Shown: in pieces, positions 54,150-63,913 of the stretch
Layout of the letters: each line of letters begins with the position of its first letter
How positions within the stretch are numbered: position 1 is the first letter of the stretch
NCBI RefSeq assembly: GCF_021432065.1
Contig: NZ_CP090365.1
Span: forward strand, 620,001-684,000
From: Photobacterium sp. TLY01
GTDB lineage: Bacteria; Pseudomonadota; Gammaproteobacteria; Enterobacterales; Vibrionaceae
Direction of reading: 5' to 3'
DNA: 64,000 nucleotides
Notes under the pieces: generated by a model
Databases searched by the model: none
The model's input: the letters and a program-made list of their open reading frames with translations, nothing else
Told to the model about the DNA's origin: nothing
Position numbers and translations under genes: made by a program

Positions 54150-54331
54150 CACTCCCAAAGGGGAAAATTCAGGACGAATTTTCAGGTTGTCGGCGCCGGG
54201 AGCGCCTACAACCGCCCCGGCCAACAGCAAAGAACAAAAAAGGGGTTTTCTGGGTACTCTTTGCACCCACAAAGAGTACCTGGCGCGCGTACTGCGATGC
54301 CAAATGAACCGCTAAACTCAAGCGCGACATA
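54150..54331 (-). repeat. structured interspersed repeat, copy I
   Basis: Same family, minus strand, full length, between the convergent DUF1090 and DUF2807 genes. The first hairpin is perfect (GGTACTCTTTG/CAAAGAGTACC in unit orientation). Confidence 0.85.
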
Positions 54332-54373
54332 CCATCACGCCCGTTTATGCAGCAACAACACCAACGAACAAGC

Positions 54374-54462
54374 AGGCATTTCTGGGGACGCTTTGCACCC
54401 ACAAAGCGTACCTGGCGCGCGTACTGCGATGCCAAATGAACCACCAAACTCAAGCGCGACAA
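54374..54462 (-). repeat. structured interspersed repeat, truncated copy J
   Basis: Only the 5' half of the unit, just after copy I and sharing with it the stretch GCGATGCCAAATGAACC, so I and J arose from a local duplication. The first hairpin carries the CGC/GCG variant (GACGCTTTG/CAAAGCGTACC). Confidence 0.78.
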
Positions 54463-54507
54463 ACCTTCAAACTCCAAATGTGTTCAACATAACTTATCGA
54501 TTATTCC

Positions 54508-55182
54508 TCAACACTCATCAACCACCAACGCCGTCCCATAACTGCTGTTGATCCGGGTCTGGGCCTCAGGCGAAACAGACAGCTTCGTGCCGGCAGATTG
54601 TCTGCCTGAGACTGATTTGGCATGGCACAGGCTGGCACTGGCGCCCATACCCAATTCAACGGTCGCTTTGTCGACATGCAAAGGCTGATCGCTGTGATCG
54701 AGCGTGGCGCCCATGGCCAGGTCCAGCATCAGAACCTCGGTTTGACCACTGAGCACCAGTTTGCTGCCCATCTGGCCTGTGACTGCGAAGCTGTCGCTGG
54801 CGAGAGCGCAGCTGTCAACGGTCGCATCAATGCCAAACCTGGCGTCGAGGCGCTGAAGGGGCTGGGACGTGTAAATATGGACCGTCAGCGGCTCCGTGCT
54901 TTCCCAATCGTCACCCGAGCGATTACTGATCAGCAAGCTGCCCTGCCGTTCAGTCACTGTCATTTTCTCCAGCGCAGCAGCCTGACCTGTCGCTTCAAGG
55001 TAGTTGCTGTCGCTGCAATGCACATAGATCTCCAGGCCTTTTTCGACAGACAGTTGATTGAATGCACGGACAGATTCTGTGCGTGTCTGCTCGTCGGCAA
55101 AGCTGAAATTGATGATGCCGGTATACAGCGCAATACCAGCCAGAGAAGCAGGAAGAATCACTTTTTTCAGGGTCGGTTTCAT
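54508..55182 (-). CDS. exported DUF2807 (GIN-domain) protein
   Basis: About 224 residues from the ATG at 55182 (MKPTLKKVIL). A signal peptide ends near SFADEQ. The rest is a right-handed repeat-like beta domain: FNQLSVEKGLEIYVHCSD, VTERQGSLLIS, LDARFGIDATVDSC, LGMGASASLCH. This is the putative auto-transporter adhesin head GIN domain, a beta-solenoid of unknown role. The site before the ATG is weak. The C-terminus is a short polar tail, with no membrane anchor. Confidence 0.78.
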   Translation of the reverse strand: MKPTLKKVILPASLAGIALYTGIINFSFADEQTRTESVRAFNQLSVEKGLEIYVHCSDSNYLEATGQAAALEKMTVTERQGSLLISNRSGDDWESTEPLTVHIYTSQPLQRLDARFGIDATVDSCALASDSFAVTGQMGSKLVLSGQTEVLMLDLAMGATLDHSDQPLHVDKATVELGMGASASLCHAKSVSGRQSAGTKLSVSPEAQTRINSSYGTALVVDEC

Positions 55183-55336
55183 CGAATCATCACATCCGTT
55201 TTGTGGAAAGTGACATTCACTAATCAATAGTCGTGCCAATATGCATAAAAGTGTACAGGGCAGGCTGAATGCGGGTTGGCGGTGATTTAACTCTGAGCAC
55301 TGGCTCTGATTGATATTAGTGTTAGCTGAAAAAACT

Positions 55337-55366
55337 AACAGGTGGCAAATTTCGCCACCTGTTTTT
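55337..55366. terminator. bidirectional terminator
   Basis: AACAGGTGGC and GCCACCTGTT form a 10-bp stem with a short loop; TTTTTT follows on the plus strand and GTTTTTTC on the minus strand. It ends the TSP3 lipoprotein transcript. Confidence 0.82.
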
Positions 55367-55411
55367 TCTCGTGACCTACTCGTGACCTATGGTCGTGATT
55401 GCCGCCACGGT

Positions 55412-57997
55412 TTACATCATCCGGGATACCGTAAAGCGGGTTTGCTGGATAACGCCATGATCCGGGTTCAGCTGCCAGTCCGGATTTTCCAGAAAGCCCA
55501 GGGCAGAGAAGCTCAGGCCATCGCTATCCTGCAACTGCCAGGTCATCACTTTATCGCTGTCGGTAAAGGTGATCACCAGTTGTCCTTTGGCATTCACCAC
55601 CCAGCTGAATGCTTCAGTCAGCGGCTGATCGGGTTGCTCGGCGTTTGGCACATTGTAAGTACCGTTCCCGGAGAGCAGGCCGTCTGAATTACTGACCGGC
55701 ACCCCGGCAAATGCCAGGCTGTGACCGTTATCCAGCGTCAGCAGGGCAGTGCTCAGCAGGTTGCTGGTAAAGGCCAGCGGTGTCGCCGTCCAGGGCGTGC
55801 CACAGCTTGTGATGGCCTGATCATAGGCGGCCGGTGTCGCGCCGTTGTCGGTCGGGCTTTGTGTGCTGTCATTCCAGCCGGTGTCGAAGTCATCACACTG
55901 GGTCAGCAAACGGCCGGGCAGGGCACTTTGCACCAGCGAACCGGAGCCGATCGCCCCTTGTTCGGCGGTAATTCCGTCCGGCGTATTGTCCTTAACCCAT
56001 TGCTCATCCAGGGTAAAGGTTTTCCAGCTGGTTTCACCGTTGGCCTCAGCTTCCGCCAGCAGAGAGAAAGTCTGGGTCCAGTTGGTGGCATTCGGGATAT
56101 CGCGGCCCTGAATGACCAGCAGGTTATTATCGACTTCCCATTGATAGCTCTCCGCTTTTTCGCCGGTCAGACGATAGCCGAAGCCCTGGTTGTCGCCACT
56201 GTTGGTGAGGAAGGTGTAGCGGCTGCTCAACTCTTCACCCGGTTTGCCCCACAGGAAGGACTGGCTGGCCAGACTGTTGACCGTCACCGTCAGATCTCCC
56301 CCGGAAGTACTTTGTTTGCAGGTCTCGACGGCCGTATCAAACTGAGCTCGGGTGGCTGCTACAGTTGGGGCGCTCTCGTTCATCACGGAATCATCTGTTG
56401 TGCAGGGCGACAGGGTTGCACTGGAAACCGGGACAGGGGCGTCAGACTGACGGTAATCCAGACTGCGCATTTGCCACAGCGCCTGGGTATCGATGATATT
56501 GTCGCCGTTGCTGGCGTATTGCGAGAAGACGATAAACAGGTTCTGCTCACCGATTTTGTTGAGCATGGCCCAGACTTCGGCGTCCCCATTGCTGTTGAAC
56601 AGCTTGATCATGCCGGAAGCGAACCCGTCTTTCTCGTTGCTGCCGGTGATACTCCAGGTGTAGTTGCCGGCCGCAACGCCATTGAGGTAACGCACAGCTG
56701 TGCCATTATCTGCAAATTCATAGGCTTCGGTCGCGCCGGATTCTGACTGGCTGCCATAGCTGGTGCCGGTTTCCATTACCCGGTTGCGGCGCAGCGCAGT
56801 CAGCGCTTTGACATCGTTACCGCCCAGTGGCAGGTAACCGCCGCATTGCAGAATGATGTTGTGCATTGTGTTGGCGTCCAGTTCGAACGAGCTGGAAATC
56901 ATGGCATCGAAGCGGCAACTGAGCTTGGTGGGATCCTGCGGATCTTCATCGTACTCATCACTGACGCCGTCGTTGTCATTATCCGGATCGGCATTGTCTC
57001 CGATCCCATCGCCGTCGGTATCGACGGTTTCGTTTTTATCTGTCGGGAATGCATCTTCGCTGTCGTTCACCCCGTCCCCATCGGTATCCGGGTTGAACGG
57101 GTCGGTGTTCAGCATCTCTTCCTGCACATCGGTCAGGCCGTCATTATCGTCATCCGGATCAAGGTTATCGCCCAGACCGTCGTAATCGAAGTCGGCGCTT
57201 TCATTGGGATCGTTCGGGAAAGCATCTGCCTTATCATAGACGCCGTCATCGTCGCTGTCGGTTTCCAATGCCGCATCATCCACGACTATGGGAAGATTGT
57301 TATCGCCGAGCACGACGCGGTCATGCGCATCAAAGACCAGGTGATGATGAGTATCCAGCTGCTTTAACACATCACGCAGACGGCGGAACTCAGCCATGGG
57401 GACGGCGAGTTCTTCTTCACTGCTCACTTCCTGCTTGAGTAAGATGCCCAGCTGAACAATGGCCCGCGCTTTGACCGCAATATCGTCCAGACCATTGGCA
57501 ATGTAATCGCCCATCACCTGACTGGCACCGATACCCAGCGACTGGGCAGTGGCAGAAATCGCCGTCGACTCACCTAATCCTTCGTACATATAGAGGTGGA
57601 CAATACTGGTGAGCGGGGTGACTGTGGTATAGCCGATCGGCGCAGACATTAAAAACCCTTTGCTGACCGGCGTGCCCGGATTGTCCAGATCCACTGTCTG
57701 TCCGGCAATCGCCAGCACGAAAGAGGCGTATTGCGACGGGTTTTCCAGTCCGTTCAGGGCGATGGATGCCTGGCCCGACGCGTTGGTTGTGCCCTGGCGA
57801 TCGCCGGATTCAAAACGGAAATTCTGTCCCACATCCACCCAGGCCCGTGCGCTTTGCAGGTACCCGTCAATGGCAGTAATGGTATAGGAAGGTATGGTTT
57901 TTACTGGCGCGACAGGCTGTTTGGCATCGCCACCACAGCCAGCCAGCAGGCTGATACCAATCAGCCCACATGCGCACTCCCATGATTTGTTCATCAT
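55412..57997 (-). CDS. large lipoprotein with thrombospondin type-3 calcium repeats
   Basis: 861 residues. A lipobox LLAGC at about residues 17-21 marks export and lipid attachment. A domain of about 200 residues follows, then a run of TSP3 repeats (about 240-360) built on DxDxDG units such as [28 protein letters not shown], which bind calcium. The C-terminal 500 residues hold several repeating beta domains (for example [13 protein letters not shown] near 690). Such proteins are surface or outer-membrane-anchored in marine gamma-proteobacteria; a role in adhesion or substrate capture is guessed. Strong Asp and Asn content in the repeats. Confidence 0.85.
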   Translation of the reverse strand: MMNKSWECACGLIGISLLAGCGGDAKQPVAPVKTIPSYTITAIDGYLQSARAWVDVGQNFRFESGDRQGTTNASGQASIALNGLENPSQYASFVLAIAGQTVDLDNPGTPVSKGFLMSAPIGYTTVTPLTSIVHLYMYEGLGESTAISATAQSLGIGASQVMGDYIANGLDDIAVKARAIVQLGILLKQEVSSEEELAVPMAEFRRLRDVLKQLDTHHHLVFDAHDRVVLGDNNLPIVVDDAALETDSDDDGVYDKADAFPNDPNESADFDYDGLGDNLDPDDDNDGLTDVQEEMLNTDPFNPDTDGDGVNDSEDAFPTDKNETVDTDGDGIGDNADPDNDNDGVSDEYDEDPQDPTKLSCRFDAMISSSFELDANTMHNIILQCGGYLPLGGNDVKALTALRRNRVMETGTSYGSQSESGATEAYEFADNGTAVRYLNGVAAGNYTWSITGSNEKDGFASGMIKLFNSNGDAEVWAMLNKIGEQNLFIVFSQYASNGDNIIDTQALWQMRSLDYRQSDAPVPVSSATLSPCTTDDSVMNESAPTVAATRAQFDTAVETCKQSTSGGDLTVTVNSLASQSFLWGKPGEELSSRYTFLTNSGDNQGFGYRLTGEKAESYQWEVDNNLLVIQGRDIPNATNWTQTFSLLAEAEANGETSWKTFTLDEQWVKDNTPDGITAEQGAIGSGSLVQSALPGRLLTQCDDFDTGWNDSTQSPTDNGATPAAYDQAITSCGTPWTATPLAFTSNLLSTALLTLDNGHSLAFAGVPVSNSDGLLSGNGTYNVPNAEQPDQPLTEAFSWVVNAKGQLVITFTDSDKVMTWQLQDSDGLSFSALGFLENPDWQLNPDHGVIQQTRFTVSRMM

Positions 57998-58246
57998 GTT
58001 CAGCCCCTAAGTCAATCGCACCGCGCTCCGCGGTCAAGAAGAAGGTGTTGCGGCGCTGCATCAGCTCAGAGCCGCTTTTTATTGCTTTCTGACTGTTAGC
58101 TTAGTGTTGTCCAGCTAGACCTTCATAAACGCCGGAGAAAATGGGTGTCGCGAGAATAAGAATGTGTGGGTTTAGCGAGGATGCAAAACGCAAATCATGG
58201 TGTAAGATGATGAAAGTTTGGGTAATTAACCGGGAGCGTTCAGGAG

Positions 58247-58630
58247 ATGACAACAAGTTTTTTTGCAGCCGTGCTGGCACTGTGGTTGTGCTGGTTATCG
58301 ATGCAGGTGATTAAAGCACGCAGGCGGCATCAGATTGGTTACGGCGATGGCGGAGCAGTTGCAAAAGATCTGCAACTGGCGTGTTCTGCGCAGTCAAATG
58401 CGGTGAATTACATCCCAATAACCCTGATCTTGCTGTTTCTGCTCGAAGACAACGGCGGTGCAGGCTGGTTGATTGTGGTGATTGGCCTGCTTTTCACAGC
58501 TGGCCGGGTGATTCATGGCCGTGGCATCTTAGCCGACAGCCTGAAAGGGCGAATATTGGGGATGCAGTTGACGTTCTGGCCGATCATCGCGCTGGCGGTT
58601 TTGAATCTGCTGTATTTTCTTTTTGGCTGA
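58247..58630 (+). CDS. MAPEG-family membrane protein
   Basis: 127 residues with four membrane helices. MAPEG features: LQLACSAQSNAVNYIPITLILLFLLE in the second helix region (the N-Y/I-P motif) and GRVIHGRGI after the third. The family includes glutathione transferases and eicosanoid enzymes in eukaryotes; bacterial members are mostly of unknown role. It has a gggagcg site 8 bases upstream. Single gene between divergent promoters and a terminator. Confidence 0.87.
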   Translation: MTTSFFAAVLALWLCWLSMQVIKARRRHQIGYGDGGAVAKDLQLACSAQSNAVNYIPITLILLFLLEDNGGAGWLIVVIGLLFTAGRVIHGRGILADSLKGRILGMQLTFWPIIALAVLNLLYFLFG

Positions 58631-58633
58631 ATG

Positions 58634-58665
58634 AAAGGGGCCGCCATAGTGCGCAGCCCCTTTTT
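58634..58665 (+). terminator. terminator after the MAPEG gene
   Basis: AAAGGGGC, a 14-base loop and GCCCCTTT followed by TT. Acts on the MAPEG transcript; the convergent anmK gene ends 25 bp away. Confidence 0.75.
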
Positions 58666-58689
58666 GAAATACTCAAAATAAACAAAATA

Positions 58690-59796
58690 TTAAGCGAAAT
58701 AGAGCACACCCAGTGATGCGGGGCGGCTGGCGCCGGTCACTTCAGGTAAATTGCTCGGCAGGCCATGAATGCGGCGCTGCGCCAGCCAGGCAAAGGCCAT
58801 GGCTTCCATGTAATCGCTGTCGACGCCATAGTCGCTGGTGGGTGCGACCTGCCAGTCGCCCAGCAGTGCCGACAGGCGCGCCATCAGCACAGGGTTTCGT
58901 GTACCGCCACCGCACACCAGCAACTGGGGAGCCGGGCCGCTTTTAAAGCGTCCGACCTCGCGGGCAATGGTCACTGCGGTGAATTCACACAGGGTGCGTT
59001 GCACATCTGCCGCACTGACAGTGCGATTGACCAGTTTGGCGTCAAGCCAGGGCAGATTGAACAGCTCCCGGCCGGTGCTTTTGGGGGCAGGTTGCGCAAA
59101 ATACGGCTCGCTGAGTAAGTGGTTCAGTAAAGCTTCGTCCACCGTGCCCTGTCTGGCCAGGTCACCGTTGCGGTCGAACTTGTGGCCGGTATGCCGTTCG
59201 CACCAGGCATCCATCAGCATATTGCCCGGGCCGGTATCGAATCCGAGCACCTTGTCATTGGGGCGAATCACGGAAATATTGGCAATTCCGCCGATGTTCA
59301 GTACGATCACGCTGGAATCGGTCGACTGGAAAATGGTTTTGTGGAAAGCCGGGACCAACGGCGCGCCTTGTCCGCCCAATGCCATGTCTTTACGGCGGAA
59401 ATCCGCCACGGTATCAATCCCGGTTTTCGCGGCCACAATATTGGCATCGCCGATTTGCAGTGTGAACGGCGCATCGCCGATCGGCTGGTGATACACAGTC
59501 TGACCATGATTGCCGATAGCGCGGATTTGATCGGCCCGGTAACCGGATTTGTCCAACAGGGCATTGACGGCATCGGCAAACAAGTGGCCCAGTAAATGGT
59601 CCAGCTCGCCGATTTCAACCAGGGTGGTTGGTTGGCCGATGCAGACGTTCATCAAACGCTGCTTGAGCGGATCAGGCATGGGATAGTCATCATGGGCCAG
59701 CAATTGAATCTGGTCACCGTCAACAGACACTAACGCCGTGTCCACGCCGTCCATGCTGGTGCCTGACATGACACCGATATAGAACTCCTGAGTCAT
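58690..59796 (-). CDS. anmK: anhydro-N-acetylmuramic acid kinase AnmK
   Basis: 368 residues from the ATG at 59796 (MTQEFYIGVMSGTSMDGVD, with gggagaacagga upstream); an ATG at 59853 is less likely. The ASKHA-fold family signature GVMSGTSMDGVDTALV is at residues 7-22, followed by GNHGQTVYH, NIGGIANIS, FDTGPGNMLMD and LLVCGGGTRNP. It phosphorylates and opens 1,6-anhydro-MurNAc during cell-wall recycling. Length matches E. coli AnmK (369). Alone here, without murQ beside it. Confidence 0.95.
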   Translation of the reverse strand: MTQEFYIGVMSGTSMDGVDTALVSVDGDQIQLLAHDDYPMPDPLKQRLMNVCIGQPTTLVEIGELDHLLGHLFADAVNALLDKSGYRADQIRAIGNHGQTVYHQPIGDAPFTLQIGDANIVAAKTGIDTVADFRRKDMALGGQGAPLVPAFHKTIFQSTDSSVIVLNIGGIANISVIRPNDKVLGFDTGPGNMLMDAWCERHTGHKFDRNGDLARQGTVDEALLNHLLSEPYFAQPAPKSTGRELFNLPWLDAKLVNRTVSAADVQRTLCEFTAVTIAREVGRFKSGPAPQLLVCGGGTRNPVLMARLSALLGDWQVAPTSDYGVDSDYMEAMAFAWLAQRRIHGLPSNLPEVTGASRPASLGVLYFA

Positions 59797-60091
59797 TCCT
59801 GTTCTCCCGATCTGTTGTCGATCGCTGTTCAGTGAAATCTTGCTATGGCACATAGTGTCCCAGACTACGGGAAAACACGATATAAAAAATTGTCCGCTGA
59901 ACAGTATGAAATGGTTGGACTGTGAATCGGCGTCGCTGAGTGACCCTGTGAGGCCAGCGCGAAGTTCAGGCTCATCAACAGCGGGTCATCGACATTGAGA
60001 AACCGGATCTTCCTGACTAGGCTTGCTGGTAAGTGCCGAAATAATAAATAAAATTTGTTTTGGTCTTTTCAGTATTCAAGCAGGAACCCCT

Positions 60092-61264
60092 ATGTCCGAT
60101 TTCTGGCAAAAGAATCTGTCGACGGCAAAAACCTTTCGGCAGGATTTACACCGCCATCCTGAGCTGGGATGGCAGGAGCACAACACGGCTGCCGCTATTC
60201 GCGATCGTCTGACCGCAATGGGGATCGACTGGCGACCTTGCGCGCAAACCGGCACGCTGGCGCATATTGCGTCTGGCAATCCTGGCGGTCGCCACATTGC
60301 CCTGCGGGGTGATATTGATGCTTTACCGATTGATGAAGACAGCGGCCGTACCTGGTCATCACAGCAGCAGGGCTGTATGCATGCCTGCGGCCATGACGGC
60401 CATACCGCAGCGCTGATGGCCACTGTCGCCTGGCTCAAACAGCATGAAGACAGTTTGTCCGGCCCCGTCACTTTTCTGTTTCAGCCCGCGGAAGAAGGCG
60501 GGCACGGTGCGCGGGAAATGATTGCTGACGGGGCACTGGAAGGGGTGGATGAAATTTACGGCTGGCACAACTGGCCGGCGATCCCGTTTGGCAAGATGAT
60601 TTGCCCGGATCAGCTGGTGATGTGCGGTAACGCCACCTTCTCTATTACCGTCAAAGGGCGGGGCGGCCATGCCAGCCAGCCGGAACTTTGCGCCGATCCT
60701 GTGCTGGCGGCGTCGGCAATTACCCTCAATTTGCAGCAGATCATCAGCCGGCGCTTACCGCCTCAGTACGCGGCCGTGGTGAGTGTGACTTCTATCGAAG
60801 CCGCCAGTGGTCTGACGGTGATCCCACAGCAGGCGGTGCTGAGTGGCAGTATCCGGGTGCCTGACGATCAAACGAAAACCCGAATCAACCAGTTGATTGA
60901 AGAGATCAGCCATCACACCGCCCTGAGTTATGGCGTGGATTGTGAGGTGGCGATCCAGCCGCGTTACAGTGCCACGATCAACCATGCCAAACCCGCCGAA
61001 AAAGCCCGTACTGCCTGGCTGGCCGAACCGGGTCAGCAGCTTGATCATGCCATCTCCCTGCCTGTGATGGCTTCGGAAGATTTCAGCTATTACCTGCAGC
61101 AGGTGCCCGGGGCGTTTGCCTTGATTGGAGCCGATGATGGTGAGCCTGTCCATCAGTATCCCTGCCACAGTCCCCACTACGATTTTAATGATCGACTGCT
61201 CGAAAAAGTCGTTCGCTGGTATGCCCGGCTTGCGGGGGCGCCATTACCGGACTACACAGGGTAG
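60092..61264 (+). CDS. M20-family amidohydrolase near ectoine-degradation genes
   Basis: 390 residues from the ATG at 60092 (cagga upstream). A metal-dependent aminoacylase/carboxypeptidase: LRGDIDALPI, CMHACGHDGHTA (His and Cys metal ligands), FLFQPAEEGGHGA with catalytic Glu, and SEDFSYYLQQVPGAF near the C-terminus. HipO/AbgB-like group. Placed before doeD and doeA on the same strand, it may deacetylate N-acetyl-2,4-diaminobutyrate, the step normally done by DoeB, a different family. That role is inferred from position. A 46-nt hairpin follows. Confidence 0.85.
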   Translation: MSDFWQKNLSTAKTFRQDLHRHPELGWQEHNTAAAIRDRLTAMGIDWRPCAQTGTLAHIASGNPGGRHIALRGDIDALPIDEDSGRTWSSQQQGCMHACGHDGHTAALMATVAWLKQHEDSLSGPVTFLFQPAEEGGHGAREMIADGALEGVDEIYGWHNWPAIPFGKMICPDQLVMCGNATFSITVKGRGGHASQPELCADPVLAASAITLNLQQIISRRLPPQYAAVVSVTSIEAASGLTVIPQQAVLSGSIRVPDDQTKTRINQLIEEISHHTALSYGVDCEVAIQPRYSATINHAKPAEKARTAWLAEPGQQLDHAISLPVMASEDFSYYLQQVPGAFALIGADDGEPVHQYPCHSPHYDFNDRLLEKVVRWYARLAGAPLPDYTG

Positions 61265-61283
61265 AGAGGGTTAAAAAAATCAA

Positions 61284-61331
61284 AGGGCTGTTGAAGGCTG
61301 GCTGAGTGGATCAGCACAGCGCAACAGCCCT
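61284..61331 (+). other. intergenic hairpin between the M20 hydrolase and doeD
   Basis: GGGCTGTTG pairs with CAACAGCCC, with CTGA/TCAG pairing inside. No T tract follows, so it more likely marks partial termination or message processing than a full stop. Confidence 0.5.
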
Positions 61332-61369
61332 GTTCACACCAGAGATTTGAAAGCACAAGGAGATGTACG

Positions 61370-62628
61370 ATGAGCATTTTTGAACAGCGCGAATCCGAAA
61401 TCCGGGCTTACTGCCGGGTCTACCCAGTCGTTTTTGATACGGCGTTCAATGCCAGGCAGACCGATGAGCAGGGTAAAGAGTACATCGACTTTTTTGCCGG
61501 TGCCGGGGTGCTGAACTTTGGACATAACAACGAACGCATGAAGCAGGCGGTCATCGACTACCTCCAGCGCAATGGGGTGACCCACAGTCTGGACATGCAC
61601 ACCAGCGCAAAACGCCGCTTCATGGAGCGCTTTCATCACGTGATTCTTGAACCACGCAACATGCCGCACAAGATGCAGTTTATGGGGCCGACCGGCACCA
61701 ATGCCGTCGAGGCAGCGCTGAAACTGGCACGGCGGGTCACCGGACGCCATGAGATCGTCGCCTTTCAGCACGGCTTTCATGGCATGACCTTAGGGGCGCT
61801 GGCCTGTACTGCGAATCAGTACTTCCGCGGCGCGGCCGGTGTGCCGCTGACTCATGTGTCACATACCGCTTTCGGTGCCCAGGGCAAAGCGGCAGAGCAA
61901 GCCCTGCAGGCGCTGGAAATGCTGGAAGACAGCTATCAGGACGGCTCTAGCGGCGTCACCCCACCGGCCGCGTTTCTGGTCGAAGTGGTGCAGGCCGAAG
62001 GGGGCGTCAACATTGCCGATAAAGCCTGGCTGCAGCGGCTGGCATCGCTGGCGAAATCGGTCGGTGCATTGCTGATTGTCGATGATATTCAGGCCGGGAT
62101 GGGGCGTACCGGCTCATTTTTCAGTTTCGATGATTACGGCATCGACCCGGATATCGTTTGTCTGGCTAAAGGACTGGGTGGCATGGGCACCCCGATTGCG
62201 ATGAATCTGGTGAAACCTGAGCTGGATAAACACTGGTCGCCGGGTGAGCACACGGGGACTTTTCGCGGGCAGTGCCTGTCCTTTGTAGCGGCTGCGAAGC
62301 GCTGAGTTACTTCGAAGACAGCCACCTGATGGAGGAAGTGCAGCAAAAAGGCGCGATCATGTCTGCGGCGCTTGCACCACTGGCGGATCTGGCCGGAGTG
62401 GAAGTACGCGGCAAAGGCATGTTGTATGGCGTCGATGTGGGCCTTGGGGAGCTGGCGAAAACCATAGTCGGACGCTGTTTCGAGGCTGGATTGCTGGTCT
62501 CGGCCTGCGGCAGCGGCGGCCGGGTGATCAAGCTGATTCCGCCGCTGACAACACCGGAGTCAGACTTGCAGTCAGGGCTGGCCATTTTGGTGGAAGTGAC
62601 GCAAAACGTGCTCCGGGAGGCGGTATGA
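61370..62628 (+). pseudogene. doeD: diaminobutyrate aminotransferase (DoeD/EctB-like), single-base frameshift
   Basis: Class III PLP aminotransferase that in ectoine catabolism moves the amino group from 2,4-diaminobutyrate. The first frame (61370-62305) has MGPTGTNAVEAALKLAR, IVDDIQAGMGRTGSF and CLAKGLGG, whose Lys holds PLP. The second frame (about 62290-62628) continues with ALSYFEDSHLMEEVQ to the C-terminus. The break is at 62287-62292, where one base is missing: adding it restores a 419-residue enzyme, the normal length. It may be a true lesion, or an assembly error. An agga site precedes the ATG. Confidence 0.85.
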
Positions 62629-63896
62629 AAAAACGCGACGATATGACGTTTCCTTTTGAGGAATATGAGCGACGTCTGGGCGAATTGCGACAGCGTATCG
62701 CCCAGCGCCAGCTGGATGCGGTGGTGATCACCGATCCGGAAAACATCATGTACCTGACCGATTACCAGACCACCGGCTATTCCTTTTTTCAGGCGCTGGT
62801 TGTGCCACTGGAAGATGAGCCCTTCATGATCACCCGGGCGATGGAAGAGTCGAACATTTTTGCCCGGACCTGGATTGAGCGGACCCGGCCTTATCCGGAC
62901 ACCGGAGATGCGATTCAGATGCTGGTGGACGCGTTGCGGGAATTCGGACTGTCGAGAAAGCGCATCGGCTACGAAAGAAACAGCTACTTCTTTCCTGCCT
63001 ATCAGCAGGACACCATACACACCACGCTGACGGAAGCGAAACTGCTGGATTGTTTTGGCATTGTCGAGCAGGGACGCATCTGCAAATCGCCGGTTGAAAT
63101 TGAGCTGATGCGCAGGGCGGCGGTTGCCACTGAAGCCGGTATGAAAGCCGGGATTGCGGCCTGTCAGGCCGGGGTCACAGAAAACGAAATCGGCGCGGCC
63201 ATCAGCGCGGCGATGTTCAAGGCGGGCGGGGAGCCCCCGGCAGTGATGCCGTATGTGACCTCCGGGCCCAGAACCATGATCGGGCATGCAACCTGGGAAG
63301 GACGTGTCGTGCAACCGGGCGAGCACGTGTTTCTCGAAGTGGCCGGTTGTTATCGTCGCTATCACACCGCCATGATGCGCACTGTGATTTTAGGGGAACT
63401 GACCGATTCCATGCACAAAGCACAGGAAACCATGAAGCTGGCGCTGCAATCGCTGCATGCCTATATTCAGCCCGGGATGACGGTGTCGGATGCTGATAAT
63501 CTGATCCGCAATATCATTTCTCACAATGACGTAGGGGCCAGGTTGATCACCCGATCCGGCTATTCGATTGGGATCGCGTTTCCGCCCAGTTGGGACGAAG
63601 GCTATATAGTCAGCCTGAAACAAGGCGAGTCGACCGTGCTGCAAGAGGGCATGACGTTCCACATCATTCCCTGGATGTGGGGGGTGGATGGCGATAAAAC
63701 CTGTGGGATCTCCGATACCATTGTAATCACGTCAGATGGTTGTGAATCCTTCTTCACCCTGCCGAAAGACTTCACTGTGTTACCCGAACAGGGCAAACCG
63801 GCCAAACCTGAAGCCGCCACAACCAGCGTGTCGTCAGACAAAGCGACATCCATAGACAAAGCCCGCAAAGGGAAACAGCAACAGGCGAACGGATAG
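62625..63896 (+). CDS. doeA: ectoine hydrolase DoeA (M24 family)
   Basis: 423 residues. A pita-bread-fold M24 protein: N-terminal domain (about 1-170, LDAVVITDPENIMYLTDYQTTGY), then catalytic domain with PAVMPYVTSGPRTMIGHATWE, VFLEVAGCYRRYHTAMMRT and GMTFHIIPWMWGV. As in DoeA/EutD, several metal-ligand positions of true prolidases are replaced, since the enzyme opens the ectoine ring rather than cleaving peptides. Its ATG overlaps the doeD stop (ATGA). A polar, lysine-rich C-terminal tail of about 30 residues is extra compared with the family. Confidence 0.9.
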   Translation: MKKRDDMTFPFEEYERRLGELRQRIAQRQLDAVVITDPENIMYLTDYQTTGYSFFQALVVPLEDEPFMITRAMEESNIFARTWIERTRPYPDTGDAIQMLVDALREFGLSRKRIGYERNSYFFPAYQQDTIHTTLTEAKLLDCFGIVEQGRICKSPVEIELMRRAAVATEAGMKAGIAACQAGVTENEIGAAISAAMFKAGGEPPAVMPYVTSGPRTMIGHATWEGRVVQPGEHVFLEVAGCYRRYHTAMMRTVILGELTDSMHKAQETMKLALQSLHAYIQPGMTVSDADNLIRNIISHNDVGARLITRSGYSIGIAFPPSWDEGYIVSLKQGESTVLQEGMTFHIIPWMWGVDGDKTCGISDTIVITSDGCESFFTLPKDFTVLPEQGKPAKPEAATTSVSSDKATSIDKARKGKQQQANG

Positions 63897-63913
63897 CCGA
63901 GTAAGGGGGAGTT

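Noticed and set aside
62307..63365. Minus-strand frame of 352 codons opposite doeD/doeA
   Set aside because: Antisense shadow: rich in Arg, Pro and His, with no motif, while the plus strand encodes DoeA.
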